This document shows positions 34,645-45,936 of a stretch of 64,000 nt of DNA, in pieces. The DNA comes from Takakia lepidozioides (Eukaryota; Streptophyta; Takakiopsida; Takakiales; Takakiaceae): assembly GCA_030704615.1 (NCBI GenBank), contig CM060734.1, positions 25,112,001 through 25,176,000 of the forward strand, given 5' to 3'. The position numbers and the translations under genes were made by a program. Within the stretch, counting starts at the first letter, position 1; each line of letters opens with the position of its first letter. The notes beneath the pieces were generated by a model. That model searched no databases, was not told where the DNA came from, and saw nothing but the letters and a program-made list of their open reading frames with translations.

Positions 34645-36046
34645 TTAAGCCTTGATAGCGATTCTCTTCCTCTGCTCCTTACCATAACTAGGTGGGCACT
34701 GACCATGAGTAAGGTAGTATCTGATTGGCCACTGCCAATCTAACCATTCATCTGCACTTCCTTGCACCTCCATTGCAAATAAACTCGCATCAGGTAATTG
34801 GTCGTCTACTCCTGTGGCGGGCTCTCCTGTTGTTAGACGTGACAAATGATCTGCCACAAGATGCAAACGGCCAGGCTTGTAAACAACTTTGAACTCAAAC
34901 TCGTGCAAGATTATTAACCACCTTGCTATCCTTCCACTTATCAAAGGTTTGTTCACCACATATATCAGAGCTTGGTGATCCACATAAAACATAAACTTTC
35001 TTCCCTGCCTGAATTTCTTGACTGCATAAATCATTGCCAGTGCTTCTCTTTCAGTTGTGCTATAGTTCCTTTCAGCGCTGTTCATCAACATGCTAGCATA
35101 GTACACAGGTGAATCTATATTTCCTGTAACATTTTGGGCTAACACCGCTCCCAACGCTTCTCCTGAGGCATCACAGTGAACATGAAATACTACATGCCAG
35201 TGAGGGTTAATCAGCACAGTTGTTATTGACAATGTAAGTTCCTCAAAAGCCTGTTGACATTCAGCTGTCCATGCAAACACTGCATCTTTCTTCAGAAGCT
35301 TGCTCAATGGTGCTGCTATCTGTGCGTACCTTTTGACAAATCTTCTGTAATAACTGGTTTGTCCAAGGAATCTCCTTAGACTCTTAACATTTACTAGTGG
35401 TGGAGAGGCTTTAATGGCCTCCGTCTTCCTGGGATCCAGAAGAAGTCCCCTCTTACACACAATGTGTCCCAAAAGCACCCGTGAGTTCACACAGAAAGTA
35501 CACTTCTCTGGATTCAGGCCCAGACCTCTCATCCTGCATCTGGCCAAACATAACTCCAATTTATGCAAGTGCTCATTCTTAGAGCTGTACACACTGAAAT
35601 CATCCAAGAAACACCTGCATGAAATCATCCAGATACTCATGAAAATATTCACTTATCACTCTCTGAAAGGTTGCTGGTGCATTACAAAGTCCAAAAGGCA
35701 TGACTTTGTATGCATAAGCACCCCAGTCTGTGATGAAAGCTGTCTTTCCCTGGTCTTCTTCTGCCACTTGCACTTGATTATAACCATTGAAGCCATCCAT
35801 GAATGAGTACATCTCATGGCCTGCCACATTGTCCAATACCGATTCTGTGAATGGCAAAGGGAAATGATCTTTCTTCGTGCAAGCATTCAACTTCTTATAG
35901 TTCACACAAACTCTCAGTTTACCATTCTTCTTGGGAACTATCACAATGGGTGACAACCAAGTTGTATACTCTATCGGGTATATAAACTTAGCCTCAGCCA
36001 ACTTCTTGATCTCTTCTCCAACCTTCTGTGCATAGTTGGGATTCAT
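34645..36046 (-). pseudogene. T2 reverse transcriptase and RNase H, frameshift at the catalytic motif
   Basis: RT palm motifs are VCVNYKKLNACTKKD, YSFMDGFNGYNQVQVAEED and MPFGLCNAPATFQRV. The catalytic FLDD is split: one extra base near 35607 changes phase exactly there (one frame ends VFLG, the other gives FLDDFSVYSSKNEH). The thumb is RRFLGQTSYYRRFVKRYAQI. RNase H has HVHCDASGEALGAVL, TEREALAMIYAV and FYVDHQALIYVV. It ends at a TAA (34645) followed in frame by integrase. A second shift near 36050 separates it from the protease frame. Confidence 0.9.
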
Positions 36047-36057
36047 TTGTACCTTGC

Positions 36058-37233
36058 CTATTTGATTGGTACTAACCCTGGTTCCAGTTCAATCTTATGC
36101 TGACAGATCTCAGGTGGTATCCCTTTTAGATCCTCGTAGCTCCAAGCAAATACATCTCTGTATTTGATGAACAAACTCTTAGCTTCCTCAAAGAATTCTG
36201 GCTCCAAATCAGCCCCTACCTTCACCATCCTCGGTTCCTCTTCAGTTCCCACATTCACTTCTCTCACGTGCTCATCAGCTGTGATTGTCCAACCAGTCAC
36301 CACTTCATCCTGTAAACTCACAGTGGCTGGTTCCTCTAGGATTTCCATTTCTCCTTCTCTTTCTTCATAGAATTGTGGTGGGTATCTGCTTGTTTCACCT
36401 TCAATTGGTGTTGTTGTCACTACACCACAACAGATACCCTTTAAACAACTTAGGCCTTCCAGCTGCATCTCTGCAACCTGCTCCCACTCTGGGTGTGCAG
36501 CGAACAGGGTAGCTTCCTGTTCCTCATCAAGTCCTCCCCTCCAGTCATACTCCGTGACCCCTCGAGGTCTTCTCTTAGCAGGTAATCTACTAGATTTCTT
36601 AGTGGTAATTTGTATCTTGTGCATCCCATCATGCACAGTTAGTAACTGGGAATTCCAGTCATGGAATACCCTGGCCTGTTTCAGCCACGGACGTCCCAAC
36701 AATAAGGAGTAAGCTTCCATGACTTCATCCATTTTCAACACAGTTACTGTGATCATAAAGATCATCTTTTGAATCTGTATCTTAACTCCTCTTATCAATC
36801 CCAGTGGCTGTACACTTCTTTGATCTACCATTGTAACTGTAAATGGGGCTGGCTTCATGTTACTTAGACCAAGCTTCTGCCTTAATTGGTCTGTCATGAT
36901 GTTCACTCCTGAGCCTCCATCAATGAGTACATCAGTTAGTTCTGTGCTTCCTATTCTCAATTGGATTATTGGCATGGAATCATCAAAGTCCATGACTGTT
37001 TCTCGCCCTTCTAGCTTCACATTATAACTGGTCACCTTGCTGTTCAGGTCTGTGTTCCCTGTCACATGGGCAATTCGATTGATTGCTTGATACAGCCTGT
37101 GTCTACAATAAGGTGCCACAGTCAATAGCTGTCCAATGGTAATCTCTGCTTTGGACTGACATATTACTTTAGCCAAAGTCCCTTCATTACTCTGCATGTC
37201 TGCAGCTTCTTTCTTCCCTTCATCCTCACTCAC
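36058..37233 (-). CDS. T2 aspartic protease and RT N-terminus
   Basis: The protease active site reads VLIDGGSGVNIM (Asp-Gly-Gly in place of Asp-Ser/Thr-Gly), with the flap-side LLLGRPWLKQARV about 90 residues later. Both are typical, from memory, of plant Tat/Athila-type elements. The C-terminal part leads into RT (YRDVFAWSYEDLKGIPPEI). The frame overlaps gag by 4 bases at 37230-37233, in another phase. Confidence 0.85.
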   Translation of the reverse strand: MSEDEGKKEAADMQSNEGTLAKVICQSKAEITIGQLLTVAPYCRHRLYQAINRIAHVTGNTDLNSKVTSYNVKLEGRETVMDFDDSMPIIQLRIGSTELTDVLIDGGSGVNIMTDQLRQKLGLSNMKPAPFTVTMVDQRSVQPLGLIRGVKIQIQKMIFMITVTVLKMDEVMEAYSLLLGRPWLKQARVFHDWNSQLLTVHDGMHKIQITTKKSSRLPAKRRPRGVTEYDWRGGLDEEQEATLFAAHPEWEQVAEMQLEGLSCLKGICCGVVTTTPIEGETSRYPPQFYEEREGEMEILEEPATVSLQDEVVTGWTITADEHVREVNVGTEEEPRMVKVGADLEPEFFEEAKSLFIKYRDVFAWSYEDLKGIPPEICQHKIELEPGLVPIK

Positions 37234-39453
37234 TTCCTCTTCTCTTCAGAATCAGAGGAATCTGCCATAGGAATATCAGTACTCTTCTGCATTTCCCTTA
37301 TGGTATCTGCCACTTCCTTGTGCAGTTCCTTCTCATCTCTCCAAGCCTCATCATCTTCAGGCACATCACTGCCATCTTCATTATCATCATCTTCCTCATC
37401 TACTAGAGGTATTAGTTTGGCTTTGCTTCTCGTTACTATCATTGTACTTACTTCTGGTACAACACATGGCCTAACCATGTGAGCCGCCACCACTGGCCCC
37501 TCATTCACAGGAGCTCTCATCTCATTCAGGTGTCTAATCCAGAATGGACTGGCTGCCTTGCGATGTCCTGCCTGATTACAATAGTAACATAGTTCTTTCC
37601 CATTAGGTCCTCGCCCTTGGTCTGTTCTGGAATTGTTTCTGTAATCCTGATTCCCTGGCTCGTAATTCCCTCTTGGATTACCCTGATAGTTGCCTCTGGA
37701 ATTTCCTTGGTAATTCCCTCTTGAATTACCTCTCCCTTCCATGCCATTGTTATAACCACCAGGCCTACCATAGTGGTCCTGATCATTGTTTCTTCTTGGC
37801 TGGGGCTGCACTTGATGCACCCTTACTTGCCTAGGTTCTCTAGCTGTTGTCCTTCTGTTGTAGTAACAATTCTCAGTAGAATGGTTATCCATCTTACAGA
37901 TAGTACAATGTTTCTCTTTCATGTGGCATTCAGTGGTGGTATGGCCTTCATTCTGGCACTTTGCACACCAAACACCCTTCCTCCAATGTGTTGCAGCCTC
38001 TGTGGCATACTTCTTCAAGATTTCTTCTAATCTTTTCTCATAGTTATCCCTCTTCAACTTTTCCTTTCTCTTACTCTTCCTTTTCAGCTCTTGCTCTTCT
38101 TCCTCATCTGACTCATCCTTAGAGTCCTCATCATCCCTTTTCTCCCTCCCGAGCATTCCCAATTGCTCAATTCTGTTCGCTGTTTCAAATGCCTCATCCA
38201 CTGTATTATGGGGTAACATATCCACTATCTTTTGCAACTCTGGTCTTAGTCCACTCACAAACCAAGTCTTATGTAAACCTGGTGCTGGTACAGCAGCCAG
38301 CTTTTTCATCATCAATTCCATTTTTTCCATATACTCCTCAACAGTTTCATGCTTCTTTTGCTTTAACTGTTGTAAACTTCCATACACTTTATCCTCAGTT
38401 TTACTTGTCCTGAACCTATTTCGGAATGTTGTATTCAAGCCATTCCAGGTTAGGAAATGATTATTAGGGAATCTTGCATACCATTCACTTGCTTTCTTGA
38501 TAAGTGAACAAAGAAATAGTCTCATCTTGGCATCATCGCCATTCTCATTGTTCACAATATACATGTGCTCAAATTGGCTAATGTGTACATCAGGATCCCC
38601 TTTTCCTGAATATATTGGTAAAGGTGGTTTTGCCCGTGTTGGTTGTAACGCCATCTGTGGCCCTACCTTCTGCCCACTGACAGATGCTGGCCCCCTTGCT
38701 GGTGCTGGTCCTTGAGGACCTGTTGTAGTTGTGGTGGATCTTCCACCCAGTGGTGGCCCCTGAGCACTCCCTGCTACCGGCCCCACGATATTCACAGTAT
38801 CCCAGCTCCAGTTGCATTACTTCCCACACTCCCTGTCCCCCCAGAGCCAAATCCAGGCTGCCCGCCTGATCCCTCTGAGCCGACACCTTCGTTGGCCTAT
38901 GGTCCAAGTGCTCGTCCTGGTTGTAGTCTCAACCTCAGCTGTTGGGTCTACTTCTTTATACTCTTCCTCTTCCAATTCCTCCCCTCTGTTTTCATCCTCC
39001 AAGTTCTGCCATTGGGTTTCTTCTTCACTCATGTAACTCAACTGCAATGGTGTTGGAGAGTCTGAACTCTCCGTTGGCTCTGCCACATCCTCTCCTCCTT
39101 CTTCACCTTCCCTTTCAGAAACTGGAGTTCTTGCTTTTGGTGTTCCATGCCAACTCTTATCAAAGATTTCTGTCAAATCTTTTATCCAGGGATGTACCTC
39201 AGATCTTTCACCTCGTGGTTGATCTTCTTCCCGTACCAATTCCCTTAATCTTTCTTCCAAAGAAAAAGAAGGAGTGGCTAGAGTCTAGTTCTTCCGGTAT
39301 GGGTGATGTACTCTCTGATCTTAATGGTGTGAGAGGTCCAGATGATTCCCCTATGTCTATTCCTCTCTCCCAAAGATATGGATAATTAGCTTTCAGATAA
39401 CTTTCTCTTTTTGCTGAATATCTCTGGAGTCTAGCTTCTCTTTCATCACTCAT
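37230..39453 (-). CDS. T2 Gag (about 740 residues) with one frameshift and one stop
   Basis: It starts at the ATG at 39451-39453 (MSDEREARLQRYSAKRESYL). The phase changes near 39255, and a TAA at 38817 precedes the 521-residue main part in the same frame. The capsid has SEWYARFPNNHFLTWNGL and VEEYMEKMELMMKKL, the retrotransposon-gag fold. The nucleocapsid has knuckles CAKCQNEGHTTTEC, CTICKMDNHSTENC and CYYCNQAGHRKAAS. The third has Ser where the sister copy at 43.07 kb keeps Cys. An Asn/Gly/Tyr-rich linker (GNSRGNYQGN repeats) lies between knuckles two and three. The tail is very acidic. Confidence 0.88.
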
Positions 39454-39473
39454 GTCCCATGTCTTTCATTTCT

Positions 39474-40057
39474 TTAATGTGGCAATAACCAAAACTCTCT
39501 TCTGTAGTATCTCTCGTATATGCCTGGGTTTCTTTCAAGCTTCAATGCACCCTTGGCTATACTAGAAGTCTCCGTTACCATATAACCATATGGCAAACAA
39601 GTCTGGAAAGCTTTTCTTGGTGTGAGTTTGATCCACAGAATATCCTTTGGAATCCAATTCTTTACCAGTACAAGCTCTTCATGCATATGAGTATAAACAT
39701 TCACCTTCCTTTCCTCCTAGCCTTCAAACTCTACTCGCTTAATGGATAGCAACGCTATCACATAAACCAGTGTTGGTAACCAACGTGCTCTTCCTCTACA
39801 TGCCACGTGATAAATCATTATCACCCCTTTCTCCAGACCCCACTCAGGGTCAGCATCATGCACTCTCTTAAGAATGTTTTCTTTACAACCGTCTGGCAAT
39901 TCCAAGAACCTCTGAAAGAATTGTTTGGACAATCTTTCCTTCTCAGTTTCACAGGGAATTTGATTCACATCAAATTCTTTAATTCTCCATCCACCATGAT
40001 CCCACCAGATGCCTGTCACATCTGGCTGTTCATGACCCAGGTCCCCAGTATGGTCGC
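39474..40057 (-). pseudogene. T2 upstream ORF between PBS and gag
   Basis: A frame of about 195 codons begins right after the PBS and ends 20 bases before the gag start, with one internal TAG at 39717. Protein-like segments include FQRFLELPDGCKENILKRVH and PYGYMVTETSSIAKGALKLE. No early ATG is present, so it might be reached by splicing or not be translated. An ORF upstream of gag is known in Ogre-type elements; I cannot show that this is homologous. Confidence 0.5.
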
Positions 40058-40059
40058 CA
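40041..40059 (-). promoter_or_regulatory. T2 primer-binding site
   Basis: Two bases inside the 5' LTR, the minus strand reads TGGCGACCATACTGGGGAC. It begins with TGG, as required to pair with a tRNA CCA end. It resembles the arginine-tRNA PBS of plant Tat/Ogre elements (TGGCGACTC..CTGGGGA, from memory). Confidence 0.75.
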
Positions 40060-40061
40060 AA

Positions 40062-41051
40062 TGTCGAGCGGCTTTTACTCACCCATCCTTTCGCTATCTG
40101 AGGTGGAAACTCCAAGATAGAAGAGTTGGATATTTTTAAGCACTCAGCCCGCTTAGTACAATCAGTCATGACCTACAGCTAGTGAATCATGGTTTGTGCT
40201 TCCCATTTGTATTCCTTCTTGCCTTCATGTTATCAATTCACCTTATCTGATGCTGAAGCATCAGATTGCTTCAGTATCTACTTAATTCAAATTAATCATG
40301 CATTCATTTCACAGCTTCACTCATGTCACTCTACACAGTGTGCTTATATCGAATAAGTATCAGATTATGATTTATCAGGTATTAGGCCAATGCCATGGTG
40401 ACTCTAATCTGTCCTACAGTTTCACTACAACTTTGCATGTAACAAGCATCTACTGTTCATCTCTCCTCCTTCTTCGTGCTCTCGTTCTTCATCTCCGTCT
40501 GATCTCCTCTCCTACATGACCAAGAAACGCTCCCCGTGAAGTGTCATCTTCCCGTTGCCGCTCTCCTTATCTGCCCGCAAGCTGTTCTAACCACCTAACT
40601 AATTAACCGTTATCCCTGAAGTAACACGTTCCTTCTGCAGATGTTGTTCCCTCACAGTCGTTCCCTGCCAATGATAACTGTTCCCCATGTACTGTGACAG
40701 GCTGTGTCAAGCTGTGCGAGTTGTGACTGGCTGTGTCGGCTGTGTCGGGCTGTGCGAAGCTGTGGCGGGCTGTGACTGGCTGTGTCCGGCTATGTCGGCT
40801 GTGTGAAGCTGTGGCGGGTTGTGTTGGCTGTGACGGGCTGTGTCGACTGTGCGAAGCTGTGACGGGCTAAGTCGGCTGTATTGGGCTGTGTCGGGCTGTG
40901 ACGGGCTGTGTAAAGCTGTGTCGGGCTGTGTAACCCCCCTAAAGCCTGCTGCTGCCACCCCTAAGGCTCCTGTTCGTCTCAATCTGCGCAAAAATTAAGG
41001 GTACCCCACAGAACCCGTAAAAGCGTGTAAGTCCCAAGCAGCCCTCTAACA
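40062..41051 (-). repeat. T2 5' LTR
   Basis: It pairs with 28049-28987 and is about 50 bp longer, mostly because its GGCTGTGA-type array (40690-40940) is expanded. The outer end TGTTAGAGG (minus strand) is at 41051. Beyond it the sequence is T2-family internal DNA, not a target duplication. Confidence 0.9.
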
Positions 41052-42277
41052 ATCAGAGACTTAGCAGCAGTGCCCTGCAACCTCTTCATCTCGTCCACCA
41101 CTCCATTGTACATTAACTCCGCCGAAGCGACATCTTCTCCCCTCAAAGCTTTCAGGATCTTCTCTGTGAATGACCTGCTCAAATACTGTTGGTTCTATTT
41201 CATGGCAAACAGAACGTTCAATATTTGGCCAACTTCCCTAAGCCCTGGGTACTCGGCTTTGGTACAAGCGTAACCTTGAGTTTTAAAGAAACTCCCTTCT
41301 TGGAACAAATTCCCTATCTTCAATCTTGCCCTGTGCTCATCCACATCCACATGACCTGATGGCAAATCAAACAATTGCTGCAGGTACTGGGGAGTAATTT
41401 CTATATCTACTCCCCTCACCTGGGTAACTCCCGTCCGAGGCTCAAAGTTCTGAAGAAATTGAATCATATACTGCCGATGATGCAAGGACCAGTCCTTGCG
41501 TAGCAGCCCCTCCAATCGCAACTCCCTTAGCAGCTGTACTGCCTGCAGTGCTGCAATTGTTTGCTTCTACAGAATCGTGGTGCTCTTCACCCTGATATTC
41601 TCCATTCCGCTCACTCTCTTCATTCTAGACAAACAAAAAGGCTTTGTTTGAAACAGCTGAAGGAAAGCTTGCAGGGCACAGAGCATGAAGGTATGGTTGG
41701 CACAGAATGGAACAGGTAAGTGCGTGTAAGCCTGTGGGGCTTGCAAGTATCGAGTGAGAGAAAATATACTCTCAATGCGTCCGTCCTTGCGCCACTGCAT
41801 GAGAAGTAAAGCGAGTGTGTAATCCGTTACATCTGCCATAGCTACAAAGCTAGTGCTTTGATTGCCCCTTCCGTCGAGACCTTGGCTATTCAGAGCCACT
41901 CCGACTCTTCCGCTCATAACACTTCATATTTCTTGTTCTTGTTTCTTGGAGGGAACCACCTGCATGTAATTCTCACTCCTGATTGGTTGTGGACTGCTTA
42001 GGTAATTTCTTAATTCCACCCCCCTCCATGGACATTCCCACCTGGAATGTCCAGTAGGACAGCACATGTGGCATAGGTTTCCTTTTTCTGTACTCGAAAA
42101 GGGTTCCGTTACCCTTACACTGAATGCATTAATGGGCCCACAATTAGTATTAGCTGATGTACCGGGTAGGTACTTTGACGGCCCTATTTGTCCTCTTGCA
42201 TGATGAAACCCACTTTTGCAATCGATGCAGTGCAGTGTGCTTCGCCTTAGTGGCCACGTGTCCGTTTCTAAACATGC
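41052..42277 (-). mobile_element. Fragment of a T2 sister copy: accessory N-terminus plus spacer
   Basis: It is homologous to about 31990-33200 in the same orientation. The coding part (41052-41917) stays in one frame, with TAG stops at 41567-41569 and 41195-41197 where T2 has CAA. Conversely, CAA is kept near 41304 where T2 has TAA. It joins the T2 LTR directly at 41051 and an inverted gag piece at 42277. Confidence 0.85.
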
Positions 42278-43473
42278 CCATCTGAATTCAGATGGAATTG
42301 ATGATGAAAAAGCTGGCTGCTGTACCAACACCAGGTTTACATAAGACTTGGTTTGTGAGTGGACTAAGACCAGAGTTGCAAAAGATAGTGGATATGTTAC
42401 CCCATAATACAGTGGAGGAGGCCTTTGAAACAACGAACAGAATTGAGCAATTGGGAATGCTCAGGAGAGAGAAAAGGGATGATGAAGACTCTGAGGATGA
42501 GTCAGATGAGGAAGAAGAGCAAGAGTTGAGAAGGAAGAGTAAGAGGAAGGAAAAGTTGAAGAGGGATAACTATGAGAAAAGATTAGAAGAAATCTTGAAG
42601 AAGTATGCCACAGAGGCTGCAACACATTGGAGGAAGGGTGTTTGGTGTGCAAAGTGCCAGAATGAAGGCCATACCACCACTAAATGCCACATGAAAGAGA
42701 AACACTGTACTATCTGTAAAATGGATAACCATTCTACTGAGAATTGTTACTACAACAGAAGGACAACAGCTAGAAAACCTAGGCAAGTAAGGGTGCATCA
42801 AGTGCAGCCCCAGCCAAGAAGAAACAGTGATCAGGACCACTATGGTAGGCCTAGTGGTTATAACAATGGCATGGAAGGGAGAGGTAATTCAAGAGGGAAT
42901 TACCAAGGAAATTCCAGAGGCAACTATCAGGGTAATCCAAGGGGGAATTACCAGCCAGGGAATCAGGATTACAGAAACAATTCCAGAACAGACCATGGGC
43001 GAGGACCTAATGGGGAAGAACTGTGTTACTATTGTAATCAGGCAGGACATCGCAAGGCAGCCTGTCCATTCTGGATCAGACACCAGAATGAGATGAGAGC
43101 TCCTGTGAATGAGGGGCCAGTGGTGGCAGCTCACATGGTTAGGCCATGTGTTGTACCAGAAGTAAGTACAATGATAGTAACGAGAAGCAAAGCCAAACTA
43201 ATACCTCCAGTAGATGAGGAAGATGATGATAATGAAGATGGCAGTGATGTGCCTGAAGATGATGAGGCTTGGAGAGATGAGAAGGAACTGCACAAGGAAG
43301 TGGCAGATACCATAAGGGAAATGCAGAAGAGTACTGATATTCCTATGGCAGATTCCTCTGATTCTGAAAGAGAAGAGGAAGTGAGTGAGGATGAAAGGAA
43401 GAAAGAAGCTGCAGACATGCAGAGTAATGAAGGGACTTTGGCTGAAGTAATATGCTAGTCCAAAGTGGAGATT
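42278..43473 (+). pseudogene. Inverted gag fragment of a T2 sister copy
   Basis: This is a 388-residue gag frame on the plus strand, nearly identical to T2 gag (38330-37160 on the minus strand). All three CCHC knuckles are intact, including CYYCNQAGHRKAAC. It ends at a TAG (43456-43458) where T2 has CAG, and homology continues a few bases beyond. The left junction at about 42277-42294 is an 18-bp perfect palindrome, CCATCTGAATTCAGATGG. Confidence 0.85.
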
Positions 43474-45143
43474 ATCCTATTATTTAATTTTTTCATCCAT
43501 AAATGGATGTCATCCTCAGAGGATGACACAGATGAAAAATCGAGAGACAATTTCATCCAACGCGGATGAAATCACGATAGATTTCATCCTGCGCGGTAGA
43601 GTTCATCCCGTGTAATGGATTTCACCCCGAATGGATGAAATCGCGGGAAATCGCGCTTCATCTTTTCCCTGCCCTAACCCTCTCCACGACGATCGTGCTT
43701 AAGGGATGGCTGGAGCTGAGAGATGGCTGCGGGGGGCGCATGGAGCTCGATTCAGGCGCCCTTGAATGCCATGGAGCTGCGCCATTACGACATTTAGGTG
43801 TTCTGGCAAGATTCAGTACCTTCTTCCCCTCTTGGGGTGCGCAATGGCGGCAGTACCTGCAATTTCCATGTGGCGGTTGTCTCTAATGCTTGGCGGGCGA
43901 TCTACCTGTGTTGTGGTTGCTTGCTGTGACCTTCATTGATCATTAAGATACAAGCGGCGATCTTAAGGCCTCAGGGAAGTGTCTGAACTCTTTAAGTTTG
44001 GGCGATTCACTTTCTTTCTGCATGCTTTGTACATTTTGTTGTGCATTCTTGTTTGCTGGTCTGGAGAGCTATGGCGCAGGCCTCTCTTCCACAAGCCATC
44101 AAGGTATTGGGCTTGCATACGCTCTATTTCCTTTCTGCCCCTGCTTTGTATTGCATGTTGTACAGCGATAACAAGCGTGAGACCTGCGATTCACCCGGGG
44201 TTCCACATCGTCTCTAACTTAACTGCTTCTGATTGCATGTGATGGGACCAGGTGAGGATCCTCACTTAACATGGATTTTAAAGCTTGAAGTTGATTGGAA
44301 TCGAGTTGAAGAAGCGACGCCATCTGTATCTTTGGGGGAGAACAATCATTTCTTCCTCTTTCCTTTGATCTTGATGGCTCCTATGTTTAACCTAGTATGG
44401 TGGACAATCAATCATTAGGGCGACTATCTCTTGTTCCCTATGGCATACTGATGTGACAATGGAGCAATGATATTAAAGAGATCTGGTAACATGCTACAAT
44501 GTAGGGCATACCTGTTTTCATGACCAGACAGTGTTCTTGAATGTACAAGCATTGGAAACTTAGCCTCTTTTAGAAGCTGGTTACTTTAGGACACTTGATA
44601 CCATGCCAAACTGATATGGATGTGGTTATGCCTTGGTATTCATAGCTGACCAAAAAATAGAGACTGAATGACATGACATGTCATGAATGGCACTTTTTAG
44701 CATGTTGAACAATGGTTTCCTGCTATGAACAGTGGTAATTGAATCTCTAATTTTTCCCACCCCCGACCCAGAGACTTCATTGACTTTGAAGTCTTTGAAG
44801 TCTGGGATTTGTCATAAAGCTGACTTGTGAATGAAGAATGGTTGATAATGCCTTGTTATGAGGCTGATTTGTCGTTAATTTTACAATGACCTTGTCAGGT
44901 CTTTGTCCATGTCTCGACAAGACAAGTATCTTCCCTCTCTGATTTATTGGTGGTACTTGGTGGTTCTTGTACACATTATCAACCAATCTCCCTTCTGTTT
45001 TCAATTTTATGTTTGATTTACTAACACCTTGGTCTGAGCATGACAAAAGATTATCAAATATGTTCCTGATTGAAGTGACGAACCCAAGGCAATGGGAAGG
45101 CCAAAGCGATATCAGCCTCCTCTCCCGCCATGACCATGGCATT
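43474..45143 (-). repeat. Right arm of the inverted repeat (R copy 3 plus extension)
   Basis: In reverse orientation it contains, from the right, the 26571-27763 segment, then R, then the ATTTCATC-rich extension found next to R copy 1. It therefore preserves the uninterrupted order segment-R-extension that T2 breaks at 28048 in the left arm. The right end at about 45143 (CCATGG) is close to the CGS gene 3' side. Confidence 0.85.
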
Positions 45144-45936
45144 ACTGACTGTTGCCATGGAGGTGTTGTCTCTTCAGGATGGCAACAGCAGGGACACAAT
45201 AATTATGTGCAAGGATCAACATGCAACAACTCTGCAAACTACACCTGGAGCTGCTCCAAAGGCAACATCAACCAGACTTCCGAATCACACCAACAATACA
45301 GTGGAGATAAAGCACATAGGACTCGTGACAAGTAAGCAGAGCTACAAGACAGCCAACACAGTGGAGGCTTCAGTATTCCACCATTTCAGACAATTGAATC
45401 TCTCAAAAGCTTCACTCAACTGCATAAACAAAGCACCAAATTAATGCAGATCCCTCGAAGAAATGCTCTTACTCTCTTCAACAACACCTGGATCCACCAT
45501 TGTAACTCAATCCTTCAAAACTATTTTTGCTAGACAGACATCCTGAACAGAGTGTGTTTCCACTGTGAGTCCATCCAAAAGTATTCTCCCCAATACAGAA
45601 AGCTCAGAACTGACCATGTAAGTTCAAAACTGAAGCCAAGACCCATAGAAGAGAGTAAGCTAGAGAGCTGCCAAGGAATGCATCACGTCACTGTAAATGT
45701 CTTCAAAATCTTCAATCCCGCAGCTGAATCGAACCAGATTATCCTTTATACCCAACCTTGCCCTCTCTGCAGGGGTTTGATCCCTGCTTCACACATCAGC
45801 ACAGTCAGTCTATCATTATGAACGCAGAAATTAAATGGGCAAACACCAAGGATGGAACATTTAGAGAGGTAAGAGCAAATCCTGATAAGGTGCATCAACT
45901 GTCCCTTTCTTTTAGCCATCCAACATAATAACTTAC
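45144..45936. other. Region where the last CGS exon is expected; none found
   Basis: A final CGS exon should encode about 40 residues (consensus like DNLVRFSFGVED). I do not find it on the minus strand here. A minus-strand frame at 45746-46051 is partly intronic and not similar to CGS. Confidence 0.5.

Larger units (their letters stand above)
28049..41051 (-). mobile_element. T2: 13-kb Ty3/Gypsy element with accessory polyprotein
   Basis: It is bounded by two LTRs (28049-28987 and 40062-41051), both with TG..CA ends. The PBS is at 40041-40059 and the PPT at 28988-29012. Internal order on the minus strand is upstream ORF, gag, protease, RT, RNase H, integrase and a 3.8-kb accessory frame. The arginine-type PBS, DGGSG protease and FLDD-type RT point to the Tat/Ogre/Athila side of plant Gypsy elements (family knowledge, not tested). 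The flanks (GAAGAG on the left, AATCA on the right) give no target duplication, so at least one border was rearranged after insertion. Confidence 0.9.

Noticed and set aside
29027-43458. A non-standard genetic code with TAA/TAG read as glutamine
   Set aside because: All checkable stop differences in T2 copies fall at Gln codons, but the PP2A and CGS1 exons use only CAA and CAG for Gln. T1 stops also fall at positions where relatives have Lys, Glu or Leu. Decay by C-to-T change explains the data.
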